64,000 bases of DNA, from the NCBI RefSeq assembly GCF_963678975.1, contig NC_089276.1, forward strand, positions 22,241,059-22,305,058, given 5' to 3'. Shown piece by piece: positions 33,046-50,420 of the stretch. This DNA is from Dysidea avara (Eukaryota; Porifera; Demospongiae; Dictyoceratida; Dysideidae). The position numbers were made by a program, and so were the translations under genes. The notes below the pieces were generated by a model. It saw nothing but the letters and a program-made list of their open reading frames with translations, had not been told where the DNA came from and ran no database searches. The first letter of the stretch is position 1; every line of letters starts with the position of its first letter.

Positions 33046-35030
33046 AGTTAAGGAGATTGTAGTATATGCATAAAGTAAATTAATTATCATGTAGTTTTTG
33101 TACACTGTATGGTTTTGCTTTCATCTCGACTACAATATATTTTATTTATCACGATAGCTCAGGGATGCATATTAAAACCATGCAACTTGTTAACCGAGTA
33201 AAACATGCACAAATCATAATTGAAACTATGGGAAAATTGGTTATAAATGGATACATCCAGGAGCTGGCAAGGGAAGAGGCAGGGAGAAAATCTCTAGTTA
33301 TAGTATAGTGTAATGTGCACTCATTGTAATATTTCCAAAGATATTTTAGATGGTGCTTTATACAAGTGTTGGTATTTCATTAACCTGCACATGTGCAAAG
33401 GAGTAATCGATTTGCATGTCTGTTGTCATTGTCATTGTTGTCTGCATGTAAATCATGAGTTGAGGACAGGTATTTGAACACTCATAACCCAAACCAATAA
33501 GTAGAATTACCCAAAAAATGGCTTTAGTTTTTGTGAAGTTACTTCAAGGGCATCACAAATGGCATCTTTTCATTGAGTATTCTATATAAAGTACATATGT
33601 CTAGCATAGTGTCATACATCATGGATCTCAGAAATAAACAAAAATGTTTGCTTAAACGTGTAGGAGACTGACTGAAGGAGTACAGAAGAGGTATAACGCA
33701 TGCAGATTTTATGTACGTTCAATAGCTATATACAAAGTATATCAGCTGGCTGGTTAGTCACCTAGAGCACTACTCGAGCATCCCTTAGGATTCTTGCCCA
33801 TGCAGTCTAGAGTAAGGGATCTGAGGGCATGACAAATTTGTATGAATTAATGATGTTTCCTGTTTACCCTGTTTTTGTTCATATTAAATCTGCTGGATCC
33901 TTTCTGTAGTTAGTAGACCTTCATCGAGGACATTTCAATGATTTCATACCTGGATGAGTTCAGTGATGTAGCAGTACAGTCACATAATAGATGTATTAAG
34001 TGCCATGTGCTGATCATTATAGCGGTAGTCACTTCGATTCTTTCCAATGGACCAGTAGCTGCAGCTGATATATGTTCTCTGCACATATGCATAACTATAG
34101 TCTCCATTAACTAGCCTAGCTATATAGTTTGATAGATAATGGTTATCAGCAGACATTGTGTTTCTTCTACTACTAGCATGCACATGCACACACACATACA
34201 CACACACACACACAAACCTCAGGAATAATAACCTGCAGGAGGCTGCAGGTATGCCAATGATAGAATGTTACATGTATAAAGTTTAGATTTAAGGCACTAT
34301 AGGCAAATTTCCACATGTATGCTAAGAACTGTCAACCAGTTGAAGGCTCAGCTGGGCTCTGAGTTAAGTCACTTATGGTGTATCTTCACTCTTTGACTTT
34401 AGTCCCAGGATGCCCAGATATAGATGAGAAACCATGAATACATACATGACGGTACTGCAACAACTTTATAATTGAATTGCAAGGAGGTCTAACTACGTAT
34501 ACGTACTCTATATCAGAGTATATATATAAGTAAAATATAGGTAACAAATGACTAGTTATAATTTCGGCTTAATAATTTGATTTGAAGCGACTTTAAGCAA
34601 TTCTTAATTTGTGTACTAGCCAGGGGCGGATCTAGGATTTATAAAAGCTAGGGGGGGGGGCTAACTCAAGGTACTAATCTCTTGGATAGAGAATGCTGGA
34701 ACTAGGGGGTCTGGGGGCATACCCCCCTAGGAAAATTTTGAAAAATAGATGCTAAAATACTGCAATTTGGAGACATTTCCACATAAAATTCATAATATTT
34801 TCTACCTGTAGATATTTTATATACTGCCTTTAGATTATAGGTATGGTTCTCTGAAGCATTTTGCTAATGGAAACGTTTGGGTAGGTACGGACAACCAAGT
34901 ACATGATGCACCCCTCTCACAATTGCACAACACTGAAGAGGTGCATGTTAGAATAATAATGTTGAAAGTGGAAAATTTTGAAATTTGGACAATACAAGAG
35001 AGCATTTTCAATGGAAATTCACTACCAGAT
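33046..35030. other. No gene; remainder of duplicated intron 3, then repeats
   Basis: Up to about 33,360 the sequence follows intron 3 of the intact hydrolase (GAGCTGGCAAGG and neighbouring words). Beyond that, nothing codes. A short (CA)n lies at 34,190-34,214. From about 34,622 (GGGGCGGATCTAGG, then GGGGTCTGGGGGCATACCCCCC) a transposon relic related to those near 2,030 and 32,490 is visible. Confidence 0.45.
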
Positions 35031-35300
35031 ACAGTGCATGAAATTGCCATGAAAATAAACCATGAAATACCCATGAAAATACTTATGGCTTACCCCATGA
35101 ATTTTAACGTTTCATGGGTACTGCACCTATGAAATTTCTGCAACGCCATGAAAATACCATGATAATCTGATCTGGAGATGCATTTCATGGCCCATGAAAC
35201 AACCCATGGTATACCATGAATTGACTTTCATGGTACATTTCATAGGGACAGTTTAACATTTCATGAAAAAATCATAGACGTTTCATGGCATACTTAAAGT
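35030..35300. repeat. Dense cluster of CCATGAAA / TTTCATGG words
   Basis: In about 270 bases the word CATGAAAT or CCATGAAA and its complement appear some fifteen times in both orientations, with irregular spacing. The array is not a simple tandem repeat and could form many alternative hairpins. It lies about 0.5 kb upstream of the protease gene. Confidence 0.75.
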
Positions 35301-35806
35301 ATTGCCATACATATTAATTACACAAGTGAATGAAGCCCTTTAAACAGACCAATTCACTTCATTGTATGTATAGGTGCAGGCAGATTTGGAAAAATTCCAT
35401 AACAGAACCAACTACATGTTTCCAGTGAATGTTCTATTAGAGTAGTTAGCTGACTGCTCTATTAGAGTACCTCGATCTTGTACACCTCCAATGCTGATCC
35501 GGGTCCTTGTTGCATAAACTTTAGCATAAATCCACTAATAATACCTTTGAAAGATGTTTATAAGGTGGTTTTATGAGTATTTGTATTATTAGTGATCATA
35601 TAATTATGCTAAGACAAAATTTCATTATAAAAAAACTGGGACCATAAGATATAAAGAGTCGGACACTCAATAGAACAATCAGTTAATACGTAATAATAGA
35701 GTCATAATGAGTAATGTTACGTCACTATAGCGTCCGCGTTTTGCTTGCCGTTTGATGCTGTTTGCTCCTGCTGTTCTTTGAGCGTATCAACGTTTTCATT
35801 GTGACA

Positions 35807-41021
<5,215 letters not shown>

Positions 41022-41068
41022 GAAGGTTAGCATGCATGTGATAGCTGTATATGTAACTGTAATACAAG

Positions 41069-41239
41069 TACAGTATACTCTCGGTTATTTTTTCCATACC
41101 CTTGTTTATCCGAAATTGGAAATGACTCTTCTATTAGAGTAGTTTCAACAGAGCTTTGAATGCGCTTCAGTTATTCACTTTTGTCATTACCTGAGATGCC
41201 TCAGAACAAAGGGGTTTGGATAACCAAGGGTTTGCTGTA
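41069..41239. mobile_element. 171-bp pogo/Tc1-like MITE
   Basis: TACAGTATACTCTCGGTTAT and the inverted end TACAGCAAACCCTTGGTTAT begin at TA on both sides. A copy of the dispersed motif (CTTCTATTAGAGTAG, 41,129-41,143) lies inside. It starts 48 bases after the protease stop codon, so it may contribute to the 3' UTR. Confidence 0.75.
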
Positions 41240-42745
41240 TTACATAAAAATAAACTTTGCCTCAGGATCTAATTTCCTGTCTTCAGAGTCGGGGTGTATA
41301 TCCATGGTTCATGTGATATATAGCATGCCTCGTAATTAACACGCATGATGAAACACTAACACACCATACACACATAAAAACTAATTTAGTAAATGAACTC
41401 ACCATATTTGGCATAGTAGAGTTGTTCATAGGCTTCATCTCGTGACTGACAATGGATGATGGATTGTGGGACTTAGTAAACCTATTCTGTATATCTCTAA
41501 GACCAAGAGTATATAATGGGGATATACTCTTGCTAAGACTTGTCCATTTATATCAACAAACATAAGAGCAATGTTACCCATCATCGAAGTCATGAATTAT
41601 GTTTATAAAATGAATGAACTCTTACTGGCTGGGGTGATTGATCACCTGGCAGAGGGCTATTACTGTATAGCTGGAGAATTTGGTGAGTGAGTGGTGTTTC
41701 ACCAAACTAACATCCACCAAATTGTTTGTCCAATACAAATTTGTATTAGTTCTACAAAATTTGCCAAACTTTTTTCTTGCCAAATCCTATCATGGCAAAA
41801 TTCGCCAAAGTTTCCTTCCGCCAAACTTTCTGGCTATGTGGTAGTCTACGTGTTGGCTTGGGTCATCCCCAAACCACAGGTGAGTATTACATACTTACCT
41901 ATGATTTGAGGGCTATCTACACAGTTTTTGAAGCAACACAAGATCATAATATATATGCAACTGTGTTATGTCATAGGGTTGCAAGGAGTTGGGGATGTTT
42001 ACCATCTACAGTATATGTACATACTCTGTTGATAGTGGCCACCATAATACCATCAAGTAAGCTACAATTGTTTAACTTACAGCATGTACTAGTGTATACT
42101 GTATGTAGGTCAGTCTTCAAGTGTTGGCCATTGGGTATGATAAGTGGATGGATTATGTGTAGGGTATTTGTGTGGTGCTGAGTAGTTCACGTTGGTTACA
42201 TAGGAGGTGAGTTGTCAGTGTGCTGCAAGTACACTCACAACATGTCAGTCAACCTTTGTGTCATCATGTCCTACTCTGTGATGACTGTGATGAGATGAAT
42301 GAGGGAGGATCCATACAAAACTGTGTGGGTAGATATGATACATTTATGTGAAAGATACAGTACAGTTTGGTAGATACAATACAGTTATAATTTACAAAAC
42401 AATGTCACTGAGAGCGTGGTTGATCACATGCATAGCATTGTAAATCACCAGTCCATCTGTTTGTTCTATGACTAGATTGTATGGACAGTTGCTAATAACT
42501 TGAGACTAGAAGCATTACATAAAACAGTTGCTGTACATGTTAAATATATATACGTCTCGTAACTACTGCTGCAAAGTTACCTTTCAGAGTTTCCTTTCAA
42601 AGTTTCCTTTCAGATTTACAATAGATAGACCTATAGCTAGTGAAACTGTCTTTCCTCCACAGTGAATGGTTTACTGACAGTCACTCAGTATAAGCACTTA
42701 ATACAAAAAATACACCTCTGCCAACTGTTTCAACAGTATAATATA
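41240..42745. other. No gene recognised
   Basis: Open frames here (for example around 41,777-42,181) lack any domain. At 41,690-41,830 the words ACCAAA and GCCAAA recur about eight times; a related segment with GTTTGGTG lies at 54,640-54,830, suggesting a shared element. Nothing else is identifiable. Confidence 0.4.
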
Positions 42746-43388
42746 TCAAGACACACGGTAGTGTGTCGTGCGGCCAAGAAAGCCGGCAACCAAACCATGA
42801 GTATATTGACAGGAAGAAAGAAAACGGCTTTTTCATGTGTGCATAGCTCTCCAAAGCACACCATTTTTGTATTATAGCTGTCCCCCAGGTAGGGTACACC
42901 ACACAGCAAATTTGATTAAATTTGCAACAGCCATTTGCGATATATGGGCATTCAAAATTTTGTTTTAATTTCTTCATTTTTTTCTTCTTATACCGTATGG
43001 GGGGGTGTGCTATGGGGGCTTTGATTTCTTTCCACACACTTCACAAAAATTGCTATATAATGCAAACGTGTAACTCAATTGCCTTGATCTTTGGCACAAA
43101 TGAAGAACATGTAACGGTGGATTCACGTACCAAGTTTGTTGTAAATCTGAGGAATATTCAAGGAGTTATGAGCATTTATTCACGTAAAAAAGATCAACAT
43201 TCTGTCACGGCTACAGGGTAAACCGAGTGTAGAAATAACTTGAAAATTGGTGTGTAGATAGGCTGATCATCGTAGCAGTGCCTTTTGATAGTTTGAATGG
43301 CAATAGAGTTACAGCGACAAAGTTATAAAGCAAAAACCAAGCAAGTGTAAAATTGCGGGATTGAGATACTCTAACAGAGCAGTCACCG
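42746..43388. repeat. Dispersed repeat family R, copy 2
   Basis: It shares with 2,710-3,540 the ACACACGGTAGTGTGTCGTG end, TGAGTATATTGACAGGAAG, the T-rich tract, AAAATTGCTATA, GGAGTTATGA, TACAGGGTAAACCG and the final GAGATACTCTAACAGAGCAG. Just beyond its motif end lies a tRNA-like head (43,418-43,502), pointing toward it. Confidence 0.75.
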
Positions 43389-43417
43389 CAGGGTAAAAAA
43401 GGTGTACAAAAAATGTC

Positions 43418-43502
43418 GAAAAAATCTTACCAGAGTTTGAACCTAGGACCTCCATACCTAATACCTGCATCCTTAACCACTGAACCACTGCTACCTTGGC
43501 TG
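43418..43502 (-). mobile_element. tRNA-like SINE head
   Basis: On the minus strand GGTAGCAGTGGTTCAGTGG is followed by TTAAGGATG (A-box region) and GGTTCAAACTC (B-box), about 70 bases in all, then a T-rich tract. The order and spacing are those of a tRNA. A short T-rich spacer (about 43,389-43,417) joins it to family R. It differs from the SINE at 36,979. Confidence 0.65.
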
Positions 43503-43852
43503 ATTACCTCACTTAATTTCTGCTTTATAAATGAAATTTCTAGTTGAAATCTGCTTATAATCAAACGTTTGTAATTTCATAGATCTACCAATAGAAGTAC
43601 TAGATTGTTCTAGAACATTCTATGTATGTTCTATTAGAAGTACTCAAAAAATGTGTACTCTATTAGAGTATTGCAATAATATTATCAAATATTGAATTAA
43701 ATCATGCAATGAAATACATTTATAAGTCTGTCTTCAATATTAATCACATAGTGGTTTAATTTACCATACATTAGTCCCAATAGTAGGAGTGCAATTAATC
43801 CCAAATCGCATGTCCTTGTTTCTGTAATTGCACTGTAAAGTAGCCAATAAAA

Positions 43853-44030
43853 TAGCAGAATAACAGAAGCATTTTAAGTGCAACAAGAAAGTGATATAAT
43901 GAATAGCCAATCAAATAAGCTGACAATAGAAGCCTTTTAAATGCAACATATGTAGACATTTTGAGTAGCCAATCAGAATTGCTGACACGTGAAGCCTTTT
44001 AAGTGCAACAACAAATGATGTAATACAAAG
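43853..44030. repeat. Three direct repeats of about 60-65 bp
   Basis: Each has AGCCAAT, GCTGACA or a variant of it, GAAGCCTTTTAAGTGCAACA, then a variable part. The three copies begin near 43,853, 43,912 and 43,968. Confidence 0.7.
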
Positions 44031-44121
44031 AAGGATGATGCAATCACCTGGTAGAAGTTAATGGCCACATAGAACTGGATAGATGTGTACTACAAACCAC
44101 GAAGGGTGGTCACTATGTGAT

Positions 44122-44220
44122 TAGTAGGCAATCACACGCATTTTCGTGCAATTATGGAATAATTGTACTCGTAACAGCCAAAATTGCACTCAAATGTGTG
44201 TGATTACCTATACTAATCAT
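44122..44220. repeat. Short hairpin, about 100 bp
   Basis: TTAGTAGGCAATCACACGCA and the inverted TTAGTATAGGTAATCACACA face each other around TTGTACTCGTAACAG. Probably a small MITE. Confidence 0.65.
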
Positions 44221-44264
44221 CATTGTATCTACATAGAAAAAAAGAAATGTGAGTAAAAACAAAC

Positions 44265-44600
44265 CTCAAAGTCAGCCATAGGCTGGTTTTGGGGCCTTAT
44301 AAAGTACAAAAAGAAGTGAAATTCACACAAAAACAGCCAAGCTGTGAAAAAGTGGTGCGACCTTAAAAAGCCTGGGTGAAAAAAGTTTTGAATCAAAGGT
44401 GGCTACCAAGAAATGGCTGCAATGATGTTAATGCTAAAAAATTTTAATAATGGCTGTGTGCATTGCTAAAATTTATTAGCATTAACATCATTGCAGCTAT
44501 TTCTTGGCCGCCACCTTTGATTTCACAACTTTTTTCACCCAGGCTTTTTAAGGCCACACCACTTTGTCACAGCTTGGCTGTTTTTGTGTGGATTATAATA
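44265..44600. mobile_element. Foldback element, family F1, second copy
   Basis: AGTCAGCCATAGGCTGG, AAAACAGCCAAGCTGTGAAA, AAGGTGGC and AAGAAATGGCTGCAATGATG, then the same blocks inverted ending AGCTTGGCTGTTTTTGTGTG. The loop (TAATAATGGCTGTGTGCATTG) differs from the copy at 7,333-7,783. Arms show more differences, so it is older. Confidence 0.8.
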
Positions 44601-46486
44601 ACAGGAATGCACACATACTCAGCACGAGGTGGTGCATATGTGATAAAGCCGAGTGTTGCATCAGTCTTGAGATAGCCCTCCAGGTACTGTAATTTTCATA
44701 CACATGAACATAGGCATTGCAATTGCATTTTCAGTTGGAGTGTTAATCCAATAAATAGTTTATACAGCCATTAGACTCCACTGCATTGCTTTTCTGAGAA
44801 TATATATTATGTAGCTTGCATGGTGTTCAGACTAATACATAAACATGATGAAGCATGTACTACACAATTGTATGTGTTGTTCCCTAAAGGATATTTACCT
44901 ATATACTGAGAATGAAGTATTGCTGGAAGCAGTTAGTTTGTATATTACCTGCACCATCAAGATGAAGACTGACATACTATACGGTATGTAGAAAGTATGG
45001 TGAACCTTGTTGGTATTAATAAACCTTGTAAGCTGTAAAGCTGGCTTTAGACAAGTTTAGTGTTTTACATGTCTTAACTGAATTAAAATAGCATCTTTCA
45101 TTATCAGTACATTTTAATTTGTCTAATAGAACATTTTTTGTAAATTTTAAGTGACTGTTCTATTAGAGTATTTCAATCAACTTGTTACACATGTTTTGTT
45201 AATGCTTTAGGTCATTTTCTATTATTTTCAAACCACAAACCTGCAGTGGTGACCTATCTGCAGATTGATTTTCTAAAAGCAGTTTACCAATAGTTACTTG
45301 GAATTTTAATAATAGCTCAAACCAATCCTAAAAAAATTTATCCAATTCCTAAAAATAAATGTACTGTTGTATGTTTTTTTTTGTAGCCAAAGTATGTACA
45401 AGTTATTACAGTTTTTCTGGGGTGTGTAAAAGAAGAATAAGAAGACAATGGAGAAAGTAACATAATCAAGGAAAAATACAAAGAAGTTATGACAAACTTT
45501 GAAGGTGTAGGGAGTGTATATATGCCAAACGTGGCTAGATATTTGGTATTGGAATTTGTTTGAACCCAAGGAGATTTCCACCATCAAAAAGATTACCATT
45601 AGACATGAGGATTAAACTTCCCAATGGTATATGATAACAAGGTGTGTGGCTGCAGATGTCATTTGCACACAATTATGTATATTTGCATGCATATATACGT
45701 ACGCATGTGCTTACGTATAGATGGCTGGGTGTGTCATTGTATTTGTGTGTTTGCATATATATGGTGTACATGCATGCATGCATGTTAAGTTTCATATGCA
45801 AAATTATATTAAAAGTTTTGAACAAATTTTCTTTGCACAACTATATGTTAGAATTACTTGCCAATGACTTCAAGCATTAACTGTGTGGCTTACTGCCTTT
45901 AATATTGGCTTTTAACTTAGTGACACAACTAAATTTTTTTTACGCAGTGACTACCAGTATAGCTAAAACAGTCCGCTAGCATGTGTAAAATAATTTTTAT
46001 TTCAGTGTGAAATTATTTTTCTCATGATGATAATCATTTGCATGAAAATAAAGCAAATTACAATACAGAACCATAGAACCTGATTAGTGTACGAGCTTCA
46101 TCTAAACACTTTGCTGGCTATTGCTTTGTGTGCATTGTACAGTATAGTAACAACTTGCAATTGGCATATCACTATTGGACTGCTGGTAACTAAATTAAAG
46201 CATTGGTACTCTTTGTCTAAAGTTAATAACTATGACTTGTACAGTGTGTTATCTTTTATCTACCATATGTGTAAGTGAACTCCATTCACTCAGAGTTCTA
46301 TACTGTAACATTTACTCTAATTGAACAACCATATTTGCATTCGGATAATTGAGTGCTCAATTACATAATGCTTTGAGATATATGTTTTAACTGGCATGTT
46401 ACATGATGTATGGTCAGGAATACTATAACTGATTACAAATTATCCTGTGTCTGTAAATTCAGGCACTGTGTGTGTGTGTGTGTGTG
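44601..46486. other. No gene recognised
   Basis: AT-rich sequence with one motif copy at 45,149-45,180 and ATGCATGCATGC near 45,770. No domain, RNA gene or element end is evident. Confidence 0.4.
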
Positions 46487-46724
46487 TACCGTAAATCAGA
46501 AAAAATTCATTGTCAAAAATTTTCGTCTCTGGCTGTATCAATGAAAATTTAAATGATGAATTATTTTTAACTACTGTACGGATAATTTGTGCATATAAAT
46601 ATTAATGTATAGCTAGTTATTCCGTCAAAAATTTTTTGTTGATTATGCAAGCGACAAATACATGTAGCATCGAAATTTTAATAGACGAAAATTTTCTGCA
46701 TCGAAATTTTCCTGATTTACGGTA
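46487..46724. mobile_element. 238-bp MITE with TACCGTAAATCAG ends
   Basis: TACCGTAAATCAGAAAAAAT and the inverted TACCGTAAATCAGGAAAATT start at TA. Inside are inverted GAAAATTTTC-type words. It directly adjoins a short (TG)n run on its left. Confidence 0.85.
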
Positions 46725-47489
46725 TGTACTGTGTGGTAATGTATTATCTACTGTACGTGTGTCTATACAGGAGCATTTAGATCATATTCAATGTCTGATG
46801 TATAGTTTGTAACTAGTAGCTTACTATGTAAGGAAAGGAATGTTTCTGTCAACAAATTCCAAATCTCTTGATGATGAAAGTATCAGTATCGCTCGAGATT
46901 GGCTGGTGAGTTAATTGTACACAAAATGGCTACCATTTGCATATCTTTTTGTATTATTGTAAATTTTAGATTCCTGCTTCAGTCATAGTCTACTCCTGAT
47001 CTCATTCCCGAGCCTCAATGCTTTAAATGAACTAGAAATACAGCTTGTACATACCTGTGATTTCATGTGTGGTGGAGAGTGATGTTTGATTTGTTTAAAT
47101 TTTTGTATGCCATTATAGACTGCATTACATTTCTTCATATTTTGATGTCAGTGTTCAGCTGCATTTTAAATGAACATTTTACAATTGTATGTGTGTGAGT
47201 AAATGAATTGTTATTTGAATGCAATGCAAATTGATTTATAATATTCTGTAATACAGCACTGCTGTTGTTCACTCTGACTGCACATGTAGCTATCAGCTGT
47301 TTGCATAGGGTTATAGGCTTGGTAATATAGGAAGTCGGAATCTTTGTAAAGGTATTTCACCACAAGCTAGAATGTAAATATTTAGGCCATGCCAGATTAA
47401 TTTTCTGTTTCACAGATCTGGGAGGTCCTTTACATTGCTAAAAAAATTCTTAATAGGATGTGAGATCTTGGGTTATTGACAGTGACACA

Positions 47490-47550
47490 CTACACACACA
47501 CACACACACACACTACACACACATACACTACACACACACACACACACACA

Positions 47551-47592
<42 letters not shown>

Positions 47593-47660
47593 CACTATAC
47601 TACACACACACCAACACTACACGCACACTACACACACACACACTACACTATACTACACAC
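47490..47660. repeat. (CA)n tract beside the broken exon 3
   Basis: About 170 bases of CA-rich sequence with CACTACA words, equivalent in position to the tract at 28,640-29,118 next to exon 3 of the intact gene. Confidence 0.9.
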
Positions 47661-47896
47661 ACTAAACACAAGTCCACCTCAAGTCCACTGCTACTGCATA
47701 ATAATCTCTACAAAATTCCAGTAACTGATATCTCCATGAGAACCAAAACTACACCACACAACAGAATACATTTCATGATCATTTTGATATTATGTACATA
47801 CCTCTGGGTAGCCATGTAAGGGGATTTCCCTCAGTACATTAGCAACATAATGGAACTTGAAACCATTGGTTGTAACATACTTGTGAGTACCATAAG

Positions 47897-48310
47897 TTTT
47901 GCTAATTGCAAAATTCAATAGAACTTGGCTATAAAATTGTATAATATGATCCGCTTTTATTTGGAAGCGAAAATGGATAAAAGTTACCATGGGGATAACA
48001 GGGTAATCTTGTTTTAGAGCTCATATTGATGACAAGGTTTGCTACCTCAATGTTGAATTGTGATATCCTGAAGGGGCAGGTTCTTTCAAGGGTTGGACTG
48101 TTTGTCCATTAAAATCGCACATGATTATTTGAGTTTAGACTGGCGTGAGCCAGGTTGGTTTCTATCTTCAATTATAAAAAGAGTTCCGGTTATTTGGAGT
48201 ATGAAAGGAAAGAAAGTTAATTGTCCTCTGGTTAAAAAACAAATAGCAAAATCTAAATCCATCTGTCTAAAATTAAATTTTGTAAATAAGACTAATACAA
48301 AAATTTAATT
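47897..48310 (+). pseudogene. Nuclear copy of mitochondrial large-subunit rRNA (NUMT)
   Basis: The stretch reads as the 3' domain of a mitochondrial 16S/LSU rRNA. It has ATAATATGATCCGC, then ACCATGGGGATAACAGGGTA at the peptidyl-transferase region, TTCAAGGGTTGGACTGTTTG, CGTGAGCCAGGTTGGTTTCT and a GAGTATGAAAGG relic of the sarcin-ricin region neighbourhood. These are the most conserved parts of the molecule, recognised from memory. A lone fragment with no mitochondrial genes around it, next to a hydrolase exon relic, means insertion into nuclear DNA. The left limit is sharp at 47,896/47,897; the right limit is uncertain and could reach about 48,415. Confidence 0.85.
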
Positions 48311-48415
48311 AGAGATTACAAACATCTAAGAAAGTTCAGACATTTGCCTTCAAGATTAGGGGGCTTAGCTAGGTTACTAATTTTTTAATACAAAAAAACC
48401 AAATGAAGCAATTTG

Positions 48416-49550
48416 GTTGAATTGTATGTAAAATATAAACAGATGCAGAGGTGGGGGTGACTAGTAACTAGTTACACTGTAACTATTAGTAATTACGTTC
48501 GAGCACTTCAATTTTTGTGCTATGGCCACATTAAGTAGATACTTTCTGTTTACTGTTCTTCATGATTCAGCTTGAGTAACAGACGTAACAGTTGAAGCTG
48601 AGCTGAAATGGTAACAGAATCATTATTTTCAGAAAGTGTCCATATAATAATTATTGTAGTTCTCTTCTCCCTTGCTCTGGGCAAATAATCATATTACAAA
48701 AGTTAACAAACAAGCGTAACTTATTATGAAAGTAACTAGTAACTAGAATTAAATTATACTTAGTTACATTTTAAAAAGTAACTATATATAACTAGTACTG
48801 TACTCATGCATCAGTTACATGGGATAAAAGTAACTAGTAACTAGTTACTTTTCTGAAGGAACTACTCCAACTCTGAACAGATGTACATATTGTAAATTGG
48901 AGCTGAAGCTTGAAGAAACTTTGAAAAGTTGGGGGGAGGGCTAAAGACACAAACATATTAATTTTGCTAAAATATTTCAGTAGCTGTGCTGACATGCCCT
49001 CCAAGATAATTTCAAAAAAAATTATATAACAAATGACTGCTTTATTAGAATATACCCATTATGTAGGTGAATAATTTATGTGACTGCTGTATTAAAGTAT
49101 CTCGATCTCAAAGTTGGGGGGGGGGGTTAATCCTCTTTAGTTCCACCTCCCACCACCTGCACCACTGTACATTATAGCATGTAAGAAGTATTGGGTGCAC
49201 TACTATGCAAATGAACTGTCTATAGGCCAATAGGCTTTAATATATACTAAAAAAACATTGTCCTGAGTACACTGTATATCATAATAACTATTATGTTAAG
49301 TAGCACATGCATGGTAGCAAAAACTGAGGTGATTGCCTATTAAGTACATACATGTATTGTATTTACAGTATGGCCTGGAGGTATGATTTGAGCATATCAA
49401 ATGGGATTTGTCAAATCAGTATATCAAAATAAAAATTTTGTAATAATCATGCATTAAATTAATATCTGCTTTATTTCACAAACTCAGTCTGGTCAAACAG
49501 GTTGACCAAAAACAAAAATTCATTATTTCTTGCCTAATACAAAATACCGT
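48416..49550. other. No gene; ACTAGTAACTAGTTAC-type repeats
   Basis: Between 48,455 and 48,860 the words AGTAACTAGTTAC and TAACTAGTAAC recur in both orientations, likely the two ends of a small inverted-repeat element (48,456-48,870). Motif copies lie at 49,034 and 49,080. Otherwise unassigned. Confidence 0.5.
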
Positions 49551-50420
49551 AAACAGATGTTCACAAACCCCCACATTGCTCTGAGAGTGGCACACAATCC
49601 GAAAACGATGATCATACCATAATACACCAATCCAAATTATTAGCCTCTTCATCTGAAGGCCTTGATTCGTTGCAGTGGCATATTATTTTTAATCTTATAT
49701 CTGAACAAATTCATGTACGTGAATCACTGGTACCAGTTACATATAGCTGGCTAAATATATAATCCATCTTTATTGGGACTGATGGGACATGTTAACCATG
49801 CAGTGATAAAACTGAAGGTTGTAGAAATCTCAATCAGTCAGACAAGCATAAATGGATGGCTGCAGGATAGAGGCTGCCCTGGTTTCCTTTCTGCAACTTT
49901 TCAAACACACTTAATATAACATTTTAAAACAGGCTGTAGGACTTACAGCACTTGTGCTGTAAAGCCTTAATAAATAAATAGCAGAGAGAAAACCATGCAC
50001 CAATGATTAAAGATGACAATTTTGTATAACAACTGAATTAATACAAGTGAGTACTCCTATATAGATTTGAAATCCCAGGAAATAAGAATCCATAGGAAAC
50101 AACTTTCTTTGATTCTGTACAGTCCTGCTCCACATCACCAGTGTTATGAGATATTACTGTTAAACAGAAGGTACAGACTAGCCATTTTACAAAACAACTG
50201 AAGTATAGCTTTAACATTCAAATACGCACATGTGATCAATAGCTTTTTGTCTTGATTCTGTTGTGTAAATATTGTTAAACTAGTTATACCTTGAAATAGA
50301 ACACACTGGTACACACTGTATTAGCAAGTATTACACACATGTAATCATTCACATTACATAATGATTATCTACTGTCCATGTAATATTCTACACACCACAC
50401 ACTGTTGTTAACATATTCAG

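Larger units (their letters stand above)
47661..49655 (-). pseudogene. Broken epoxide hydrolase copy: exons 3, 2 and 1
   Basis: Three exon relics lie in gene order on the minus strand: exon 1 at about 49,653-49,555, exon 2 at 47,896-47,802, and exon 3 at about 47,744-47,674. Exon 1 has an extra base after the sixth codon (AATAATTTGG instead of AATATTTGG) that throws it out of frame. Exon 2 has lost its first 30 or so bases at the junction with the mitochondrial insertion and has a further small deletion before GGGATTTTCCCTC. Exon 3 and its flanks are almost identical to the intact gene at 14,106-30,256, so this derives from that copy. No product is expected. Confidence 0.85.

Noticed and set aside
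47988-48007. GGGATAACAGGGTAAT, close to the I-SceI recognition site
   Set aside because: This word is part of conserved large-subunit rRNA, from which the homing site derives. The flanks match rRNA, so no homing element is needed.
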